Shown piece by piece: positions 44,210-52,756 of a DNA stretch of 64,000 bases. The translations under genes and the position numbers were made by a program. Below the pieces are notes generated by a model. It made no database searches. It was not told where the DNA came from and saw nothing but the letters and a program-made list of their open reading frames with translations. Source of the stretch: DAOVRL01 sp023128595 (GTDB taxonomy: Bacteria; Planctomycetota; Phycisphaerae; Sedimentisphaerales; Anaerobacaceae); the NCBI GenBank assembly GCA_030628155.1, contig DAOVRL010000002.1:1-64000 (forward strand), written 5' to 3'. Numbering within the stretch: position 1 is the first letter of the stretch; each line of letters begins with the position of its first letter.

Positions 44210-47200
44210 CTATTGTACGAGCAGGTGTTTTTCGGTGTTGGGTTGGAGGTTTATGGTGATGCCTTCGGTGAGCTGTTTGCCTGTGTGGGTTGTTTTGGTA
44301 TTGGCGGTCAGGTCGAGGACTGTGTAGCGTTTTTCGGCTTTTGCGGTGAACCATTCGGGGAACTGGTTTATTCTGGGCCAGTCGAGGGGCAGGTTCATGA
44401 TGGTCTTGTGACGCGGGGTATCGAAGAGGATTTTACCTGTCCAGGCTTTGTCAGCGCGGATGGTTATCTTGAGGGAGTCGGTATCGGTGGCGGCGCCGAA
44501 GATGACGTCTTGGCGCCACGGTCGGATGGTCAGGCCTTTTGTTTTCCAGAGGCAGTACATAATGGTTGTTCTGGCGAAGTTACCGTCGCCGTGCCAGCCT
44601 TCGATGACGCCGTCGGGTTTTTGTATTGCCCACATTACCTTTATTTCTCTGTCCATCCACTCGGCCGCGGAATCGATCGGCTCGCGGTTGTAAAGGTTGA
44701 TGGCGCCTTCGATAGAGTCGGCGTAGCCGTCGGCGCCACCTCCCTCCCATTTGTAGCCTTTGTAGTGAACGTTGAGGCTCTTGAGGGCTTTTACTACCGC
44801 CTGGCGATAGTGTGGAGTTTTGTCGATGAGATGGACGGTGTAGAAGCCGTTGAGGTTGTAACCCCAGTTGTCGGTTCGTCCGTTGTCGTGGGCGCCGGTG
44901 GCCGGGTCGGCCCAGTTGTAAAACAGGCCGTGCTCATCTCGAGCGACTTCGAGGATGCGGTCGAGCATTTTATGGATAGGTTCTTGGTAAGCCCGTTTCT
45001 TGTCCGGCTCTGCGAAGTTGACGGCGGCATAGAGCTCGCAGAGGCCGGAGACGATTTCACAGCCGTGGTCGTCGAGCCGCAGTTTTGGTTGGCTGCCGCC
45101 CGTGCCGACGGACCATCTTGTTCCAAGGTCGCCGTCGATCACATTGGATGGTTTGTTGGGAACCTGGTGACCGCTGGCTGTTGCGCTCTTAATCTTGAGC
45201 TTATCGGCGTCTGGCTGGGGGCCGTAGAGAGCGATTTCTGCGATATTGGTCCAGTCGTTCTCGGAGTTGCCGAATCCGTTGATGCGGGCGTATCGGGCGG
45301 AGGCTTTGGGGAATTTGTATGACTCCATATCCGCCGACTTGCCGCTGGATTTGCCGTCGAATACCTTTTTCCAGGTCTGCCTGTCGTCGGAGACCTCAAT
45401 ATTGAAGACGTAAACTCTGCGGTCACCGTAGATCCAGGCGATATCGGCGCGGGCGATTTGCTGGGGCTTTGCCACATCGAGCGTGAGCCACTGGCCCTTT
45501 GCCGGGGCGTATGCGTGGGTCGGGTGATGCTCGCCGAGCAGGTAGTAATCGCCGAGGCGGATTGCCCAATCGAGGTATTTGGTATCGTCGGTCATATAGT
45601 AGATGCGGGAGAGGGTTTGGAGCATTTCTCCGTTGACTTCCTGGTTGGTGGATGGGATTTTGCCGTATTTCGTTTCGATTGGTGCGTGCTTCCATATATC
45701 ATTAAGGATGCTGAGCATTCGGGCCGACCAGGGGCTCGAGCCGAGCCATTCTGTCAGTGGGAGCAGGCCGTCCTTGATATATTCCGATGAGCCGAAGATG
45801 ATTCGGCCGAGGTCGGGCTGGTCAGATTGGAAGCCCTGCTTTGAGAAGGAATAGGTGTCGGGCATTGCACCGATGCGGGAGGTGAGTTTGGTCTCGGTGC
45901 GGAGCATATCGAGCATTCGGCCGTCAAAAAGCGAACGGTCGGTTATCGCGGCGGTGAGGACCATAAAGGGATAGTTGTCGGCGGCGCTATCCTGGGCGTT
46001 CCAGATGTCCTTGTTGCGGTTGAGGTTTCTTGGGATAAGGCCGGTCTTTGGGTCGGCGTGGGCGAGCCAGCCCTCGACGAAATTGCGACAGCGGACGAAA
46101 CCTTCATTGGCAAGGCGGCCGTTTTCGGCGGCTTGCTTGAAGGCCGGATCGTCCTTCGTGATGCGTTTTCCGACGCCCTGCTTTGCAAGCTGCTTTAGTT
46201 CATCCAGGTGGTTCTTATAGACGCCGCGGGGAGTTGTGTCGAGCTTTTTGCACAGCGACGCGGCCATACCGACGATCTCGCCCATCATCCCGCAGGTCCG
46301 CATCACGCGGACGGTGCCGAGGGCCACGTGGGTGACGCTGATGTCGCGGCCGGCCATAAAGAGGTTGTCAATGTTGCGAGAATAGAAGCAGCGGTAGGGG
46401 ATTGGGTAGGGGCTGATGCGGAGGTGTTTTGCGATTGAGCGGAATTCGGCACCCGGGAAGTGGGTGGTGTTTTTGGGGTCGGGATAGTGCAGGTCGATGG
46501 TCCAGGTGGTGGTGACGAAGGCATCGGGGAATTTTTTGCGGCCTTCGATATCCTGCTGCTGCAAAATAACGTCGCCGAGCAGTCGGCGTGACTCGCGTTT
46601 GCCGGCGACGTAGGCGACCCAATCGAGCTTGCGGTCGGCGTAGTCGGAGGTCTTGCTGCTCTTGTTCTTGAGGTACGCCCAGTTGCCGAACGCGGCGCGA
46701 AGAGCGTAGTCGCGGATGTATTCAAACTCGCTGATCTGGTCGCGGTTGAGGCCCGTCTCCCAGTTCCAATCGCCGCGGGTCTGGTAGTGACAGCTCTGCT
46801 CGTTGAACTGCAGTGCCCAGGGGCAATCGGGGAAGCTTGCCGATTCGTCGGTTTGCCTGGAATACCATTGGACTGAGGCGCCCATAGTCATTTTGTCCGG
46901 TTTTTCGGGCGCCAGGGACTCGCCGGTCTGGCTGCGGCTTTCGCGTCCCATTCTAAAATCGGCGCCGGCAAGGTATCCGATGGCGCCGTCGCCGGTGCAG
47001 TCGGCAAAGACGGGGGCGCGGAAACGCAGCTCTTTGGAGTTGCGGATGTGCTTGGCAACGACGGCGGTGATGCGGTCGCCCTCTTTCTCGACCTTGAAGG
47101 CGTGCATATTGACGAACAGATGGATGTTCTTTTCGGCTCGGACGACTCTGAGCTTCTTTTGGTCGTCGTAATACGAGGCGGGTCGGGCGTTGCCCTGGTA

Positions 47201-48013
47201 TCCGGAGTCGAACTCCTTTACGACGTCGCCGAGAGCTGGGTATGGCGGCAGGTTAATTTTGCCTCCCAGGTGGACGCGGACTTCGGAGCTGTTGTTGCCG
47301 CCGAGGACGGGTCGGTTCTGAATCAGTGCGACGCGGCAGCCGAGTCTTGCGGCCGAGACGGCGGTGCAGGTCCCGGCCATTCCACCGCCGACGACAACAA
47401 GATCAAATTGGCCGGCGTCTTCAGGTTCGTCCGGCAAGCCGAGCATCTTCTTGCGAAAGGCAGCCAACTGCTCAGCTTCGTTCGGCGGGATGAAGTCCGT
47501 ATCCGTAGTGAAGACAATTGCATCGCATCGGCCGTCGAAACCGGTCAAATCGTGCAATGATATGGTGAGATGTTTTTCGGTAATTTCGATAGTTCCGCCA
47601 TATTGCCAGTGCCACTTAGCTCCTTCGGTTCCGAAAACGGCGTTTAGCGGTTTTCCATTGATTAGTAATTGAAACCTGCCCGGGGCATCGGTGGGCTTGT
47701 ATTTTCTGTCCGGCCAGGATATCCCTCCGAGCCACGGCGCTGCCCAATCGCGTGTTCGGACCCAGACTTTGTGTTTGCCGGTTTCCTGGAATGGGACTAT
47801 TGTTGTGGTGTCTTTTACCGGCTTACCCAGGCCGTGGGCGAGCAGGAAGGGTGAGCCCATCTGGTCGGCGAACTGCTGGTCAACGAGCCAGCCGCCAAGG
47901 TCGGCAAATCCCTCGGCTTCAACAAAAATCGTCTGTGCTTGGGCCGCAGAGAGGGACAAGAGCAACAAGACAACAAATAACGCAGAACGCGTGATGTCAA
48001 CAGGCTTTCTCAT
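44210..48013 (-). CDS. exported FAD-dependent oxidoreductase, giant multidomain (1267 aa)
   Basis: The protein has a signal peptide (MRKPVDITRSALFVVLLLLS, cleaved after AQA). An N-terminal carbohydrate-binding-like domain (about 25-180; WVRTRDWAAPWLGG) is followed by an FAD_oxidored (PF12831-type) domain from about 195 with FDLVVVGGGMAGTCTAVSAA, VLGGNNSSEVRV and FADCTGDGAIGYLAGAD. A helical part follows, then an F5/8 type C-like domain (about 830-960) and a glycosidase-like alpha-helical C-terminus. GGAGG supports the ATG at 48013. It probably acts on glycan-derived substrates in the periplasm. It is divergent from the Gfo/Idh gene, sharing a 266-bp promoter gap. Confidence 0.85.
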   Translation of the reverse strand: MRKPVDITRSALFVVLLLLSLSAAQAQTIFVEAEGFADLGGWLVDQQFADQMGSPFLLAHGLGKPVKDTTTIVPFQETGKHKVWVRTRDWAAPWLGGISWPDRKYKPTDAPGRFQLLINGKPLNAVFGTEGAKWHWQYGGTIEITEKHLTISLHDLTGFDGRCDAIVFTTDTDFIPPNEAEQLAAFRKKMLGLPDEPEDAGQFDLVVVGGGMAGTCTAVSAARLGCRVALIQNRPVLGGNNSSEVRVHLGGKINLPPYPALGDVVKEFDSGYQGNARPASYYDDQKKLRVVRAEKNIHLFVNMHAFKVEKEGDRITAVVAKHIRNSKELRFRAPVFADCTGDGAIGYLAGADFRMGRESRSQTGESLAPEKPDKMTMGASVQWYSRQTDESASFPDCPWALQFNEQSCHYQTRGDWNWETGLNRDQISEFEYIRDYALRAAFGNWAYLKNKSSKTSDYADRKLDWVAYVAGKRESRRLLGDVILQQQDIEGRKKFPDAFVTTTWTIDLHYPDPKNTTHFPGAEFRSIAKHLRISPYPIPYRCFYSRNIDNLFMAGRDISVTHVALGTVRVMRTCGMMGEIVGMAASLCKKLDTTPRGVYKNHLDELKQLAKQGVGKRITKDDPAFKQAAENGRLANEGFVRCRNFVEGWLAHADPKTGLIPRNLNRNKDIWNAQDSAADNYPFMVLTAAITDRSLFDGRMLDMLRTETKLTSRIGAMPDTYSFSKQGFQSDQPDLGRIIFGSSEYIKDGLLPLTEWLGSSPWSARMLSILNDIWKHAPIETKYGKIPSTNQEVNGEMLQTLSRIYYMTDDTKYLDWAIRLGDYYLLGEHHPTHAYAPAKGQWLTLDVAKPQQIARADIAWIYGDRRVYVFNIEVSDDRQTWKKVFDGKSSGKSADMESYKFPKASARYARINGFGNSENDWTNIAEIALYGPQPDADKLKIKSATASGHQVPNKPSNVIDGDLGTRWSVGTGGSQPKLRLDDHGCEIVSGLCELYAAVNFAEPDKKRAYQEPIHKMLDRILEVARDEHGLFYNWADPATGAHDNGRTDNWGYNLNGFYTVHLIDKTPHYRQAVVKALKSLNVHYKGYKWEGGGADGYADSIEGAINLYNREPIDSAAEWMDREIKVMWAIQKPDGVIEGWHGDGNFARTTIMYCLWKTKGLTIRPWRQDVIFGAATDTDSLKITIRADKAWTGKILFDTPRHKTIMNLPLDWPRINQFPEWFTAKAEKRYTVLDLTANTKTTHTGKQLTEGITINLQPNTEKHLLVQ

Positions 48014-48279
48014 TCTTTCGGCACCTCCAAAATTGCGCGGTAGTTTCTTCGTCTTTGGCATTATTTGTAAACATTTTCTGCGGAGATGTCCAGAGGTTTT
48101 CATTGATTTGAGACTATGGCTTGAAGACGATTCGTTCCAGATTGTCCACGTTTGCTTCCTATGAAGCCAAACGGAGAATCTCAGTTGTTTTTTTCTTGCG
48201 TTCACGGCCTCAGATGCGTTATCCTTGTGGAGATGTTAAGGAAACCTTATCAATTCAATCATCGACCAAGGAGACAGAT

Positions 48280-49641
48280 ATGACTCAGCCCATCGACAAA
48301 TCCAACGTCAATCGTCGGGAGTTTCTCAAATGTAGCGGTTCGCTTGCCGCGGGTGCGGTGGTGCTCGGGAGTATCGCGCCGGTTGCCTATGCGGCGGAAG
48401 ACAACACGATTCGCCTGGCGCTGATCGGCTGCGGCGGCCGCGGCAGCGGCGCGGTCGGCGACGCCCTATCTGTTCGCGACAGCGGGCCGGTCAAACTGTA
48501 CGCCATGGCCGATCTGGACAGGAAGAAACTCGATTCATCACACAAAGCGCTGCAGAAAAGGTTCAAAGACAAAGTTGACGTCAGCGAGGAATGCAAGGCC
48601 ATCGGTTTTGACGCCTATCGCAGGACCATCGACATCCTTAGGCCCGGCGACGTTGCCTTGTGCACGACGCGAGCCTATATCAGGCCGGTGCACGTTGAGT
48701 ATGCCATCAAGAAAGGCATCAACGTTTTTATGGAGAAGCCGTTCGCGCCTGATCCGGGCGGCCTGCATCGGCTGCTCCGCCTGTACGAGGTGGCGAAGAA
48801 GAAGAACATCAAGATCGCCGCGGGACTCCAGTGCCGTCACTCCCCGGCCCGCCAGGCGCTGATCAAGAAGATCCGCAACGGCGAGATGGGCGAGATACCG
48901 CTGATCCGCGCCAACCGCCTGGGCGGCAGGAGATGGCTCAGTAACCAGGGCGACAAGTCCAACGACCTGGTGAGTCAAATGCAGTTCGGCAAGATTCATC
49001 TGTTCTGGGTCGGCTCGGGGCACATGGTCGATAATCTGATCCATCAGATCGACGAGTGCTGCTGGATCAAGGATGGCTGGCCGGTTTCAGTGGTCGGCAT
49101 GGGCGGGCGCGAGCCCCGCAGCGAGGACCACGGGCAAAACATCGATACCTATGCGATGGAGCTCACCTTCTCCGATGGGACAAAGGCGTTCTGCGGTTTT
49201 CGCCGAATGAACAAGGCGCGCAGCGAGTTCGCCACCTTCATTCACGGCACGAAGTGCGCGGCACAGTTCTCCGGCAGAACCCATGCTGCTACCGTCCACA
49301 TGTTCAAGGACCAGCGCATCGAAAAGGACAACATCGCATGGACGCCGACAAAGGACGCTCACAGTCCGTGGCAGTACGAGTGGAACGCCTTTATCGAGAG
49401 CATCCGCAACGACCGGCCGTATAACGAAATAAAGCGAGCGGTCTATTCAGACTTCGCATCGCTAATGGGCCGCGCCGCCTGTCATACGGGCCAGATGGTA
49501 ACGTGGGACCAGATAATGAATTCCGACTTCCAGTTCTGCGACTACCTCGACAAGCTGGACTACGACAGCCCGCCCCCGGTAAAAGCCGACGAAGACGGCT
49601 GGTTCCCGGTCCCTATTGGGGGACAATGGAAAGAGGTTTGA
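48280..49641 (+). CDS. Tat-exported Gfo/Idh/MocA-family oxidoreductase
   Basis: The 453-residue NAD(P)-dependent sugar dehydrogenase-like protein has a Tat signal (NVNRREFLKCSGSLAAGAVV, cleavage near AYA-AED). It has a Rossmann motif LALIGCGGRGSGAVGD, the family lysine in NVFMEKPFAPD and the C-terminal alpha/beta domain with DNLIHQIDECCWI. AAGGAG precedes the ATG at 48280. Such proteins occur in planctomycete glycan-degradation clusters. It is the only plus-strand gene in this part of the window. Confidence 0.92.
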   Translation: MTQPIDKSNVNRREFLKCSGSLAAGAVVLGSIAPVAYAAEDNTIRLALIGCGGRGSGAVGDALSVRDSGPVKLYAMADLDRKKLDSSHKALQKRFKDKVDVSEECKAIGFDAYRRTIDILRPGDVALCTTRAYIRPVHVEYAIKKGINVFMEKPFAPDPGGLHRLLRLYEVAKKKNIKIAAGLQCRHSPARQALIKKIRNGEMGEIPLIRANRLGGRRWLSNQGDKSNDLVSQMQFGKIHLFWVGSGHMVDNLIHQIDECCWIKDGWPVSVVGMGGREPRSEDHGQNIDTYAMELTFSDGTKAFCGFRRMNKARSEFATFIHGTKCAAQFSGRTHAATVHMFKDQRIEKDNIAWTPTKDAHSPWQYEWNAFIESIRNDRPYNEIKRAVYSDFASLMGRAACHTGQMVTWDQIMNSDFQFCDYLDKLDYDSPPPVKADEDGWFPVPIGGQWKEV

Positions 49642-49700
49642 CGGCGATTCCGAAAAAACGAGAAGAATACGACACCTGCGCTCAATGCTGAAGGCTTGCG

Positions 49701-49973
49701 GCCCTCGATATAGCCGAACAGCCCCAGATAGTCTTCGCCGGCACCACCGTCATGGACTGTCAATCCTGCTATCTTATAATCGTTGCCATCAAAGACACCG
49801 GTAAAGGTCGTGCCCTGGAATCCATCAGAACTGTCAGTATCCGGTGCGATAACGGCAGTGGTGTAGGTCAGCCCGGCCAGATTCACATCCGTTTCAAGGC
49901 GGGTATAGTCGTCCCAGTAATTCGCATCAGGCGCAAACTTGTCGAAATCCGTGAGCGATTCGATACAGTTCAA
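49701..49973 (-). pseudogene. remnant of a GLUG-protein N-terminal region
   Basis: Ninety codons match residues of the intact GLUG protein (23098-24711) almost block for block: SLTDFDKFAPDANYWDDYTR, TDVNLAGLTYTTAVIAPDT, TFTGVFDGNDYKIAGLTV and GGAGEDYLGLFGY. There is no signal peptide, no GLUG repeat and no dockerin tail. Similarity stops on the right at about 49963, just before a palindromic repeat (49983), and on the left at about 49701. It is a truncated duplicate. Confidence 0.8.
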
Positions 49974-49982
49974 GTGATGGGT

Positions 49983-50060
49983 GTCATTGCGAGCAAAGCG
50001 AAGGGATCTCCATCATTCGAAGGGCGGAGATTGCCACGGCCTTTCAGGCCTCGCAATGAC
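49983..50060. repeat. palindromic dispersed repeat (CATTGCGAG family), 78 bp
   Basis: GTCATTGCGAG (49983-49993) and CTCGCAATGAC (50050-50060) form perfect terminal arms. Inner halves (GCAAAGCGAAGGGATCTCC and GGAGATTGCCACGGCC) also partly pair. A near-identical 79-bp copy lies at 60236-60314 inside a gene. Confidence 0.85.
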
Positions 50061-50088
50061 GGCTCCTCAAGTCATCGGTAACAGAGCA

Positions 50089-51495
50089 TTAGTGTGTGAG
50101 TGGGTTGTCGAGGTTTACGGGGTATTTTTGATAGGGGACGGCGCCGGATTTGGTGATGTGGGATCGCAGGGCGGTGAAGAGTCTGTTGTACATTTTGTGG
50201 TTTTTGGGCAGGGGGGTTTGTTCCTGGGGGTCTTCTTTTAGGTTGAAAAGCTGGAGCGGCTCGAAGGGGGTGTTTTGTACAAGTTTGTAATCGCCGTAGC
50301 GGGCGGCGTAGTAGGCTCGGCCTCCGTAATGGCCTCCTTCTCGGCGGACCCAGAAGAGGAATCGGTCTTGGGGGGGCTGGGCCTTGCCGAGGAGGGTTGG
50401 CAGGATGGTCCGGCCGTCGATTTTGTGTTCGATTTTTGCGCCGGCGGCCTCGCAGATCGTGGGGAACAGGTCCATCGTCAGTGCGATGCGGTCTGAGCGT
50501 GAGGCGGCTCTTATTTTTCCGGGCCAGGCGGCACAGGCCGGGACGCGGATGCCGCCTTCGTACATATCTTGCTTTCCTGCTCGCAGTGGGCCGTTGTTTG
50601 CGCCGACAGAGAGCTGGCCGCCGTTGTCGGAGGCAAAGATGACCAGAGTATTGTCACTTTGGCCGGAGTCTTTTAGTGCGGCGAGGACTTTGCCGATGCC
50701 GTCGTCGGTGTGCTCGATGAGGGCGACGAGTTTGGCGCGTCTGTCGGCGATGTTCTTCTCGCGTTTTTTGACGCGTGCGAGCCATTCAGCGGGCGGCTGG
50801 ATGGGTGTGTGCGGGGCGTTGTAGGCGAGGTATAAGAAGAACGGCTGCTTTGATTTGGCGCGCCGGCGGATGTAGTCAATCGACCATTCGGTGAAGAGGT
50901 CAGTGGCGTGGCCTTTGGGGTCGATTTCTTTTTCGTTGAGGCGCATATAGTTGTAGCCGTGCCGGCGATGCTTGTAGTAGTCGTCCATCATGTCACCCAG
51001 GAAGCCGTGGAAGTGGTCGAAGCCGCGGTCGTTGGGTTTGCAGGGCGAGCTTAGGCCGAGGTGCCACTTGCCGACGATGGCGGTATGGTAGCCGGAGCGT
51101 TTTAGCAATTCCGGGAGCAGAACGGCCTTGGGGTCCAGGTAGCCCCAGTTGTTCTTTATGTGTGTTCGGATGACGCCTGGGACGCCGACGAGGTCGGGGT
51201 ATCGGCCGGTGAGCAGCGATGCTCGGGTGGGCGAGCAGACGGGGCAGTTGGCGTAGAAATTGTCGAACCGCATGCCGGAGGCGATGAGCTTGTCGATGTT
51301 GGGGGTTTGCATATCCTCTGCGCCGTAGCCGGACAAGTCACCATAGCCGAGGTCGTCGACGAGGATCATAAGGATGTTCGGCTTTTGCTCTGAGCTGCGT
51401 TTCTGTGCCGCCTTAGAAGCCGGCATCGCCAGGGTAGCGGCACCGGCTCCAATAGCTTTTAGAAAGTTCCTTCGGGTCATGCTCAAGCCTTGCAT
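50089..51495 (-). CDS. Tat-exported formylglycine-dependent sulfatase
   Basis: This type I sulfatase hydrolyses sulfate esters, probably on sulfated polysaccharides. The 468-residue protein has a Tat signal (MTRRNFLKAIGAGAATLAMP). The metal site ILVDDLGYGDLS and the formylglycine precursor C87 in CPVCSPTRASLLTGR (C-x-P-x-R) follow, then KWHLG and FASDNGGQ. The start M at 51495 has GGAG about 9 nt upstream; 51480 is the alternative. An anaerobic or FGE-type maturase is needed but not encoded here. It starts 19 nt after a RelE toxin stop, so it may share that operon. Confidence 0.93.
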   Translation of the reverse strand: MQGLSMTRRNFLKAIGAGAATLAMPASKAAQKRSSEQKPNILMILVDDLGYGDLSGYGAEDMQTPNIDKLIASGMRFDNFYANCPVCSPTRASLLTGRYPDLVGVPGVIRTHIKNNWGYLDPKAVLLPELLKRSGYHTAIVGKWHLGLSSPCKPNDRGFDHFHGFLGDMMDDYYKHRRHGYNYMRLNEKEIDPKGHATDLFTEWSIDYIRRRAKSKQPFFLYLAYNAPHTPIQPPAEWLARVKKREKNIADRRAKLVALIEHTDDGIGKVLAALKDSGQSDNTLVIFASDNGGQLSVGANNGPLRAGKQDMYEGGIRVPACAAWPGKIRAASRSDRIALTMDLFPTICEAAGAKIEHKIDGRTILPTLLGKAQPPQDRFLFWVRREGGHYGGRAYYAARYGDYKLVQNTPFEPLQLFNLKEDPQEQTPLPKNHKMYNRLFTALRSHITKSGAVPYQKYPVNLDNPLTH

Positions 51496-51514
51496 TGCCA
51501 TCTTCTCCATTGGT

Positions 51515-51781
51515 CTATGAGTCCAGCCGGCTGTACACATTACGGCGATGGCCGATAGTCGCTATTACCACAAGCAGTTTGTCGTGCTGGACCTGATATA
51601 TGATACGATACGAGCCAGAGCGCAGCCTGTAGAGCCTTTCTCTTGTGTGCAAGAGCTTGCTGGCGGGAGGATGCGGATTGGCAGCCAGGGATTCTATTCG
51701 TTCTATGAGTTGCTTGTGAATCTTTTTGGATTGAGCCGCTATAAAGTTCTGGGCCCTCGGTTTCAACTCAATGTTATACAT
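51515..51781 (-). CDS. RelE/ParE-family toxin
   Basis: The 88-residue protein MYNIELKPRAQNFIAAQSKK has the family order: N-terminal helix pair (IHKQLIERIESLAANPHPPA), strand motif LYRLRSGSYRIIYQVQHDKL and LVVIATIGHRRNVY at the end. GHRxxVY is the typical RelE C-terminal motif. It lies 12 bp after its antitoxin gene. Confidence 0.9.
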   Translation of the reverse strand: MYNIELKPRAQNFIAAQSKKIHKQLIERIESLAANPHPPASKLLHTRERLYRLRSGSYRIIYQVQHDKLLVVIATIGHRRNVYSRLDS

Positions 51782-51793
51782 CCATGTAAAATC

Positions 51794-52090
51794 TCAAATC
51801 CCGAGCTCCTTTTTGAAATCGTCCAGGCTTACACTGTCGGGGTCTTTCAGAGACTGCAAAGCGTTCTTGACATCTTGTTCGTCTTCAAGGACTTCGATTT
51901 CTTCGGGTGTTGGACGCCCGTTGAACCTTACAGGTCCACCTTGACATAGCCCAGCGATCTTTTGGAAATCCGGTTCCGGGGCTACGATAGTCTCAGAAGC
52001 GGCGTGTCCAATGACATCTTTGCTAATAGCCAGCTTAAGAAATCCAGGCTCAATACATCGAGTTACTGTTTCGATCGGTTCCTTCTTCAT
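51794..52090 (-). CDS. antitoxin of the RelE/ParE pair
   Basis: The 98-residue protein ends in DPDSVSLDDFKKELGI, the toxin-wrapping tail seen in many RelB/Phd-type antitoxins next to RelE toxins. The N-terminal half (ETVTRCIEPGFLKLAISKDV) has no recognised DNA-binding motif. Its ATG directly follows the TAG of the upstream DUF6941 gene, so the three genes are one operon. Confidence 0.7.
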   Translation of the reverse strand: MKKEPIETVTRCIEPGFLKLAISKDVIGHAASETIVAPEPDFQKIAGLCQGGPVRFNGRPTPEEIEVLEDEQDVKNALQSLKDPDSVSLDDFKKELGI

Positions 52091-52519
52091 CTACTTGTCC
52101 TCCGGTAGAGGAAGTTCCGTGCAAATAATCCTACGTTCTCCCAGTAAAGTTGTTCCCGCATAGACCTGAAACCTGTATTCGCCTGGATGCGGGAATTTGA
52201 TGCCACCTATATCAAATGTGGAATTCACAACCTGTCTAACATCCTTCGATTCCTGCTGTACCGTGCATTCCCAGAGCGTTTTGTCTTCGTTCTGGACGTC
52301 TACGAGCTTAATCGTTAGTTCAGTTTTCCCGCGTCCGTTCGTCAACTCGAAGAAAAACGCCAATCGAGGATGCCGGGCCGGGTACTTCGGAGCGCTGATG
52401 TTTTCGAAAATCCCTATGACGCTCGCCTTATTCGTTCTGGCATCGATGATAACCTGGTCGCAGACAACAGCCGAAAGCAGGACAGGAGGCGGCAGTTTTT
52501 TGTTTTCTTCTGGCGGCAT
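52091..52519 (-). CDS. DUF6941-like protein of unknown function
   Basis: The 142-residue protein contains LSAVVCDQVIIDARTNKASV and IGIFENISAPKYPARHPRLA, an all-beta-looking protein with FELTNGRGKTELTIKLVDV and GEYRFQVYAGTTLLGERRI. The CDQVI...IGIFENI pattern suggests DUF6941, whose role is unknown. The ATG at 52519 has AGGGAAG upstream. It is directly abutted by the antitoxin gene (TAG-ATG), an unusual first gene for a toxin-antitoxin operon. Confidence 0.65.
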   Translation of the reverse strand: MPPEENKKLPPPVLLSAVVCDQVIIDARTNKASVIGIFENISAPKYPARHPRLAFFFELTNGRGKTELTIKLVDVQNEDKTLWECTVQQESKDVRQVVNSTFDIGGIKFPHPGEYRFQVYAGTTLLGERRIICTELPLPEDK

Positions 52520-52756
52520 CAGCTTCCCTAACAAATATACATGTTCTTCGGCGAAAAGTCAAGCGTCTCTTTAGACTTCCTGTACCTGATGAACGTTCGT
52601 ACAGCTTATATGAGCGAGAACAGGGGTCAAGAAGATTTTTCGTGGTTCACGTGCCAATGAAACCCACAATTCCATGTGAGAGTTCGTGTTTTTTGTGAAC
52701 AGGCCTGCATTTATCGGTCCCTTTTTTGTGCAGAGCCTGCCATCTGCCGATTGGGT

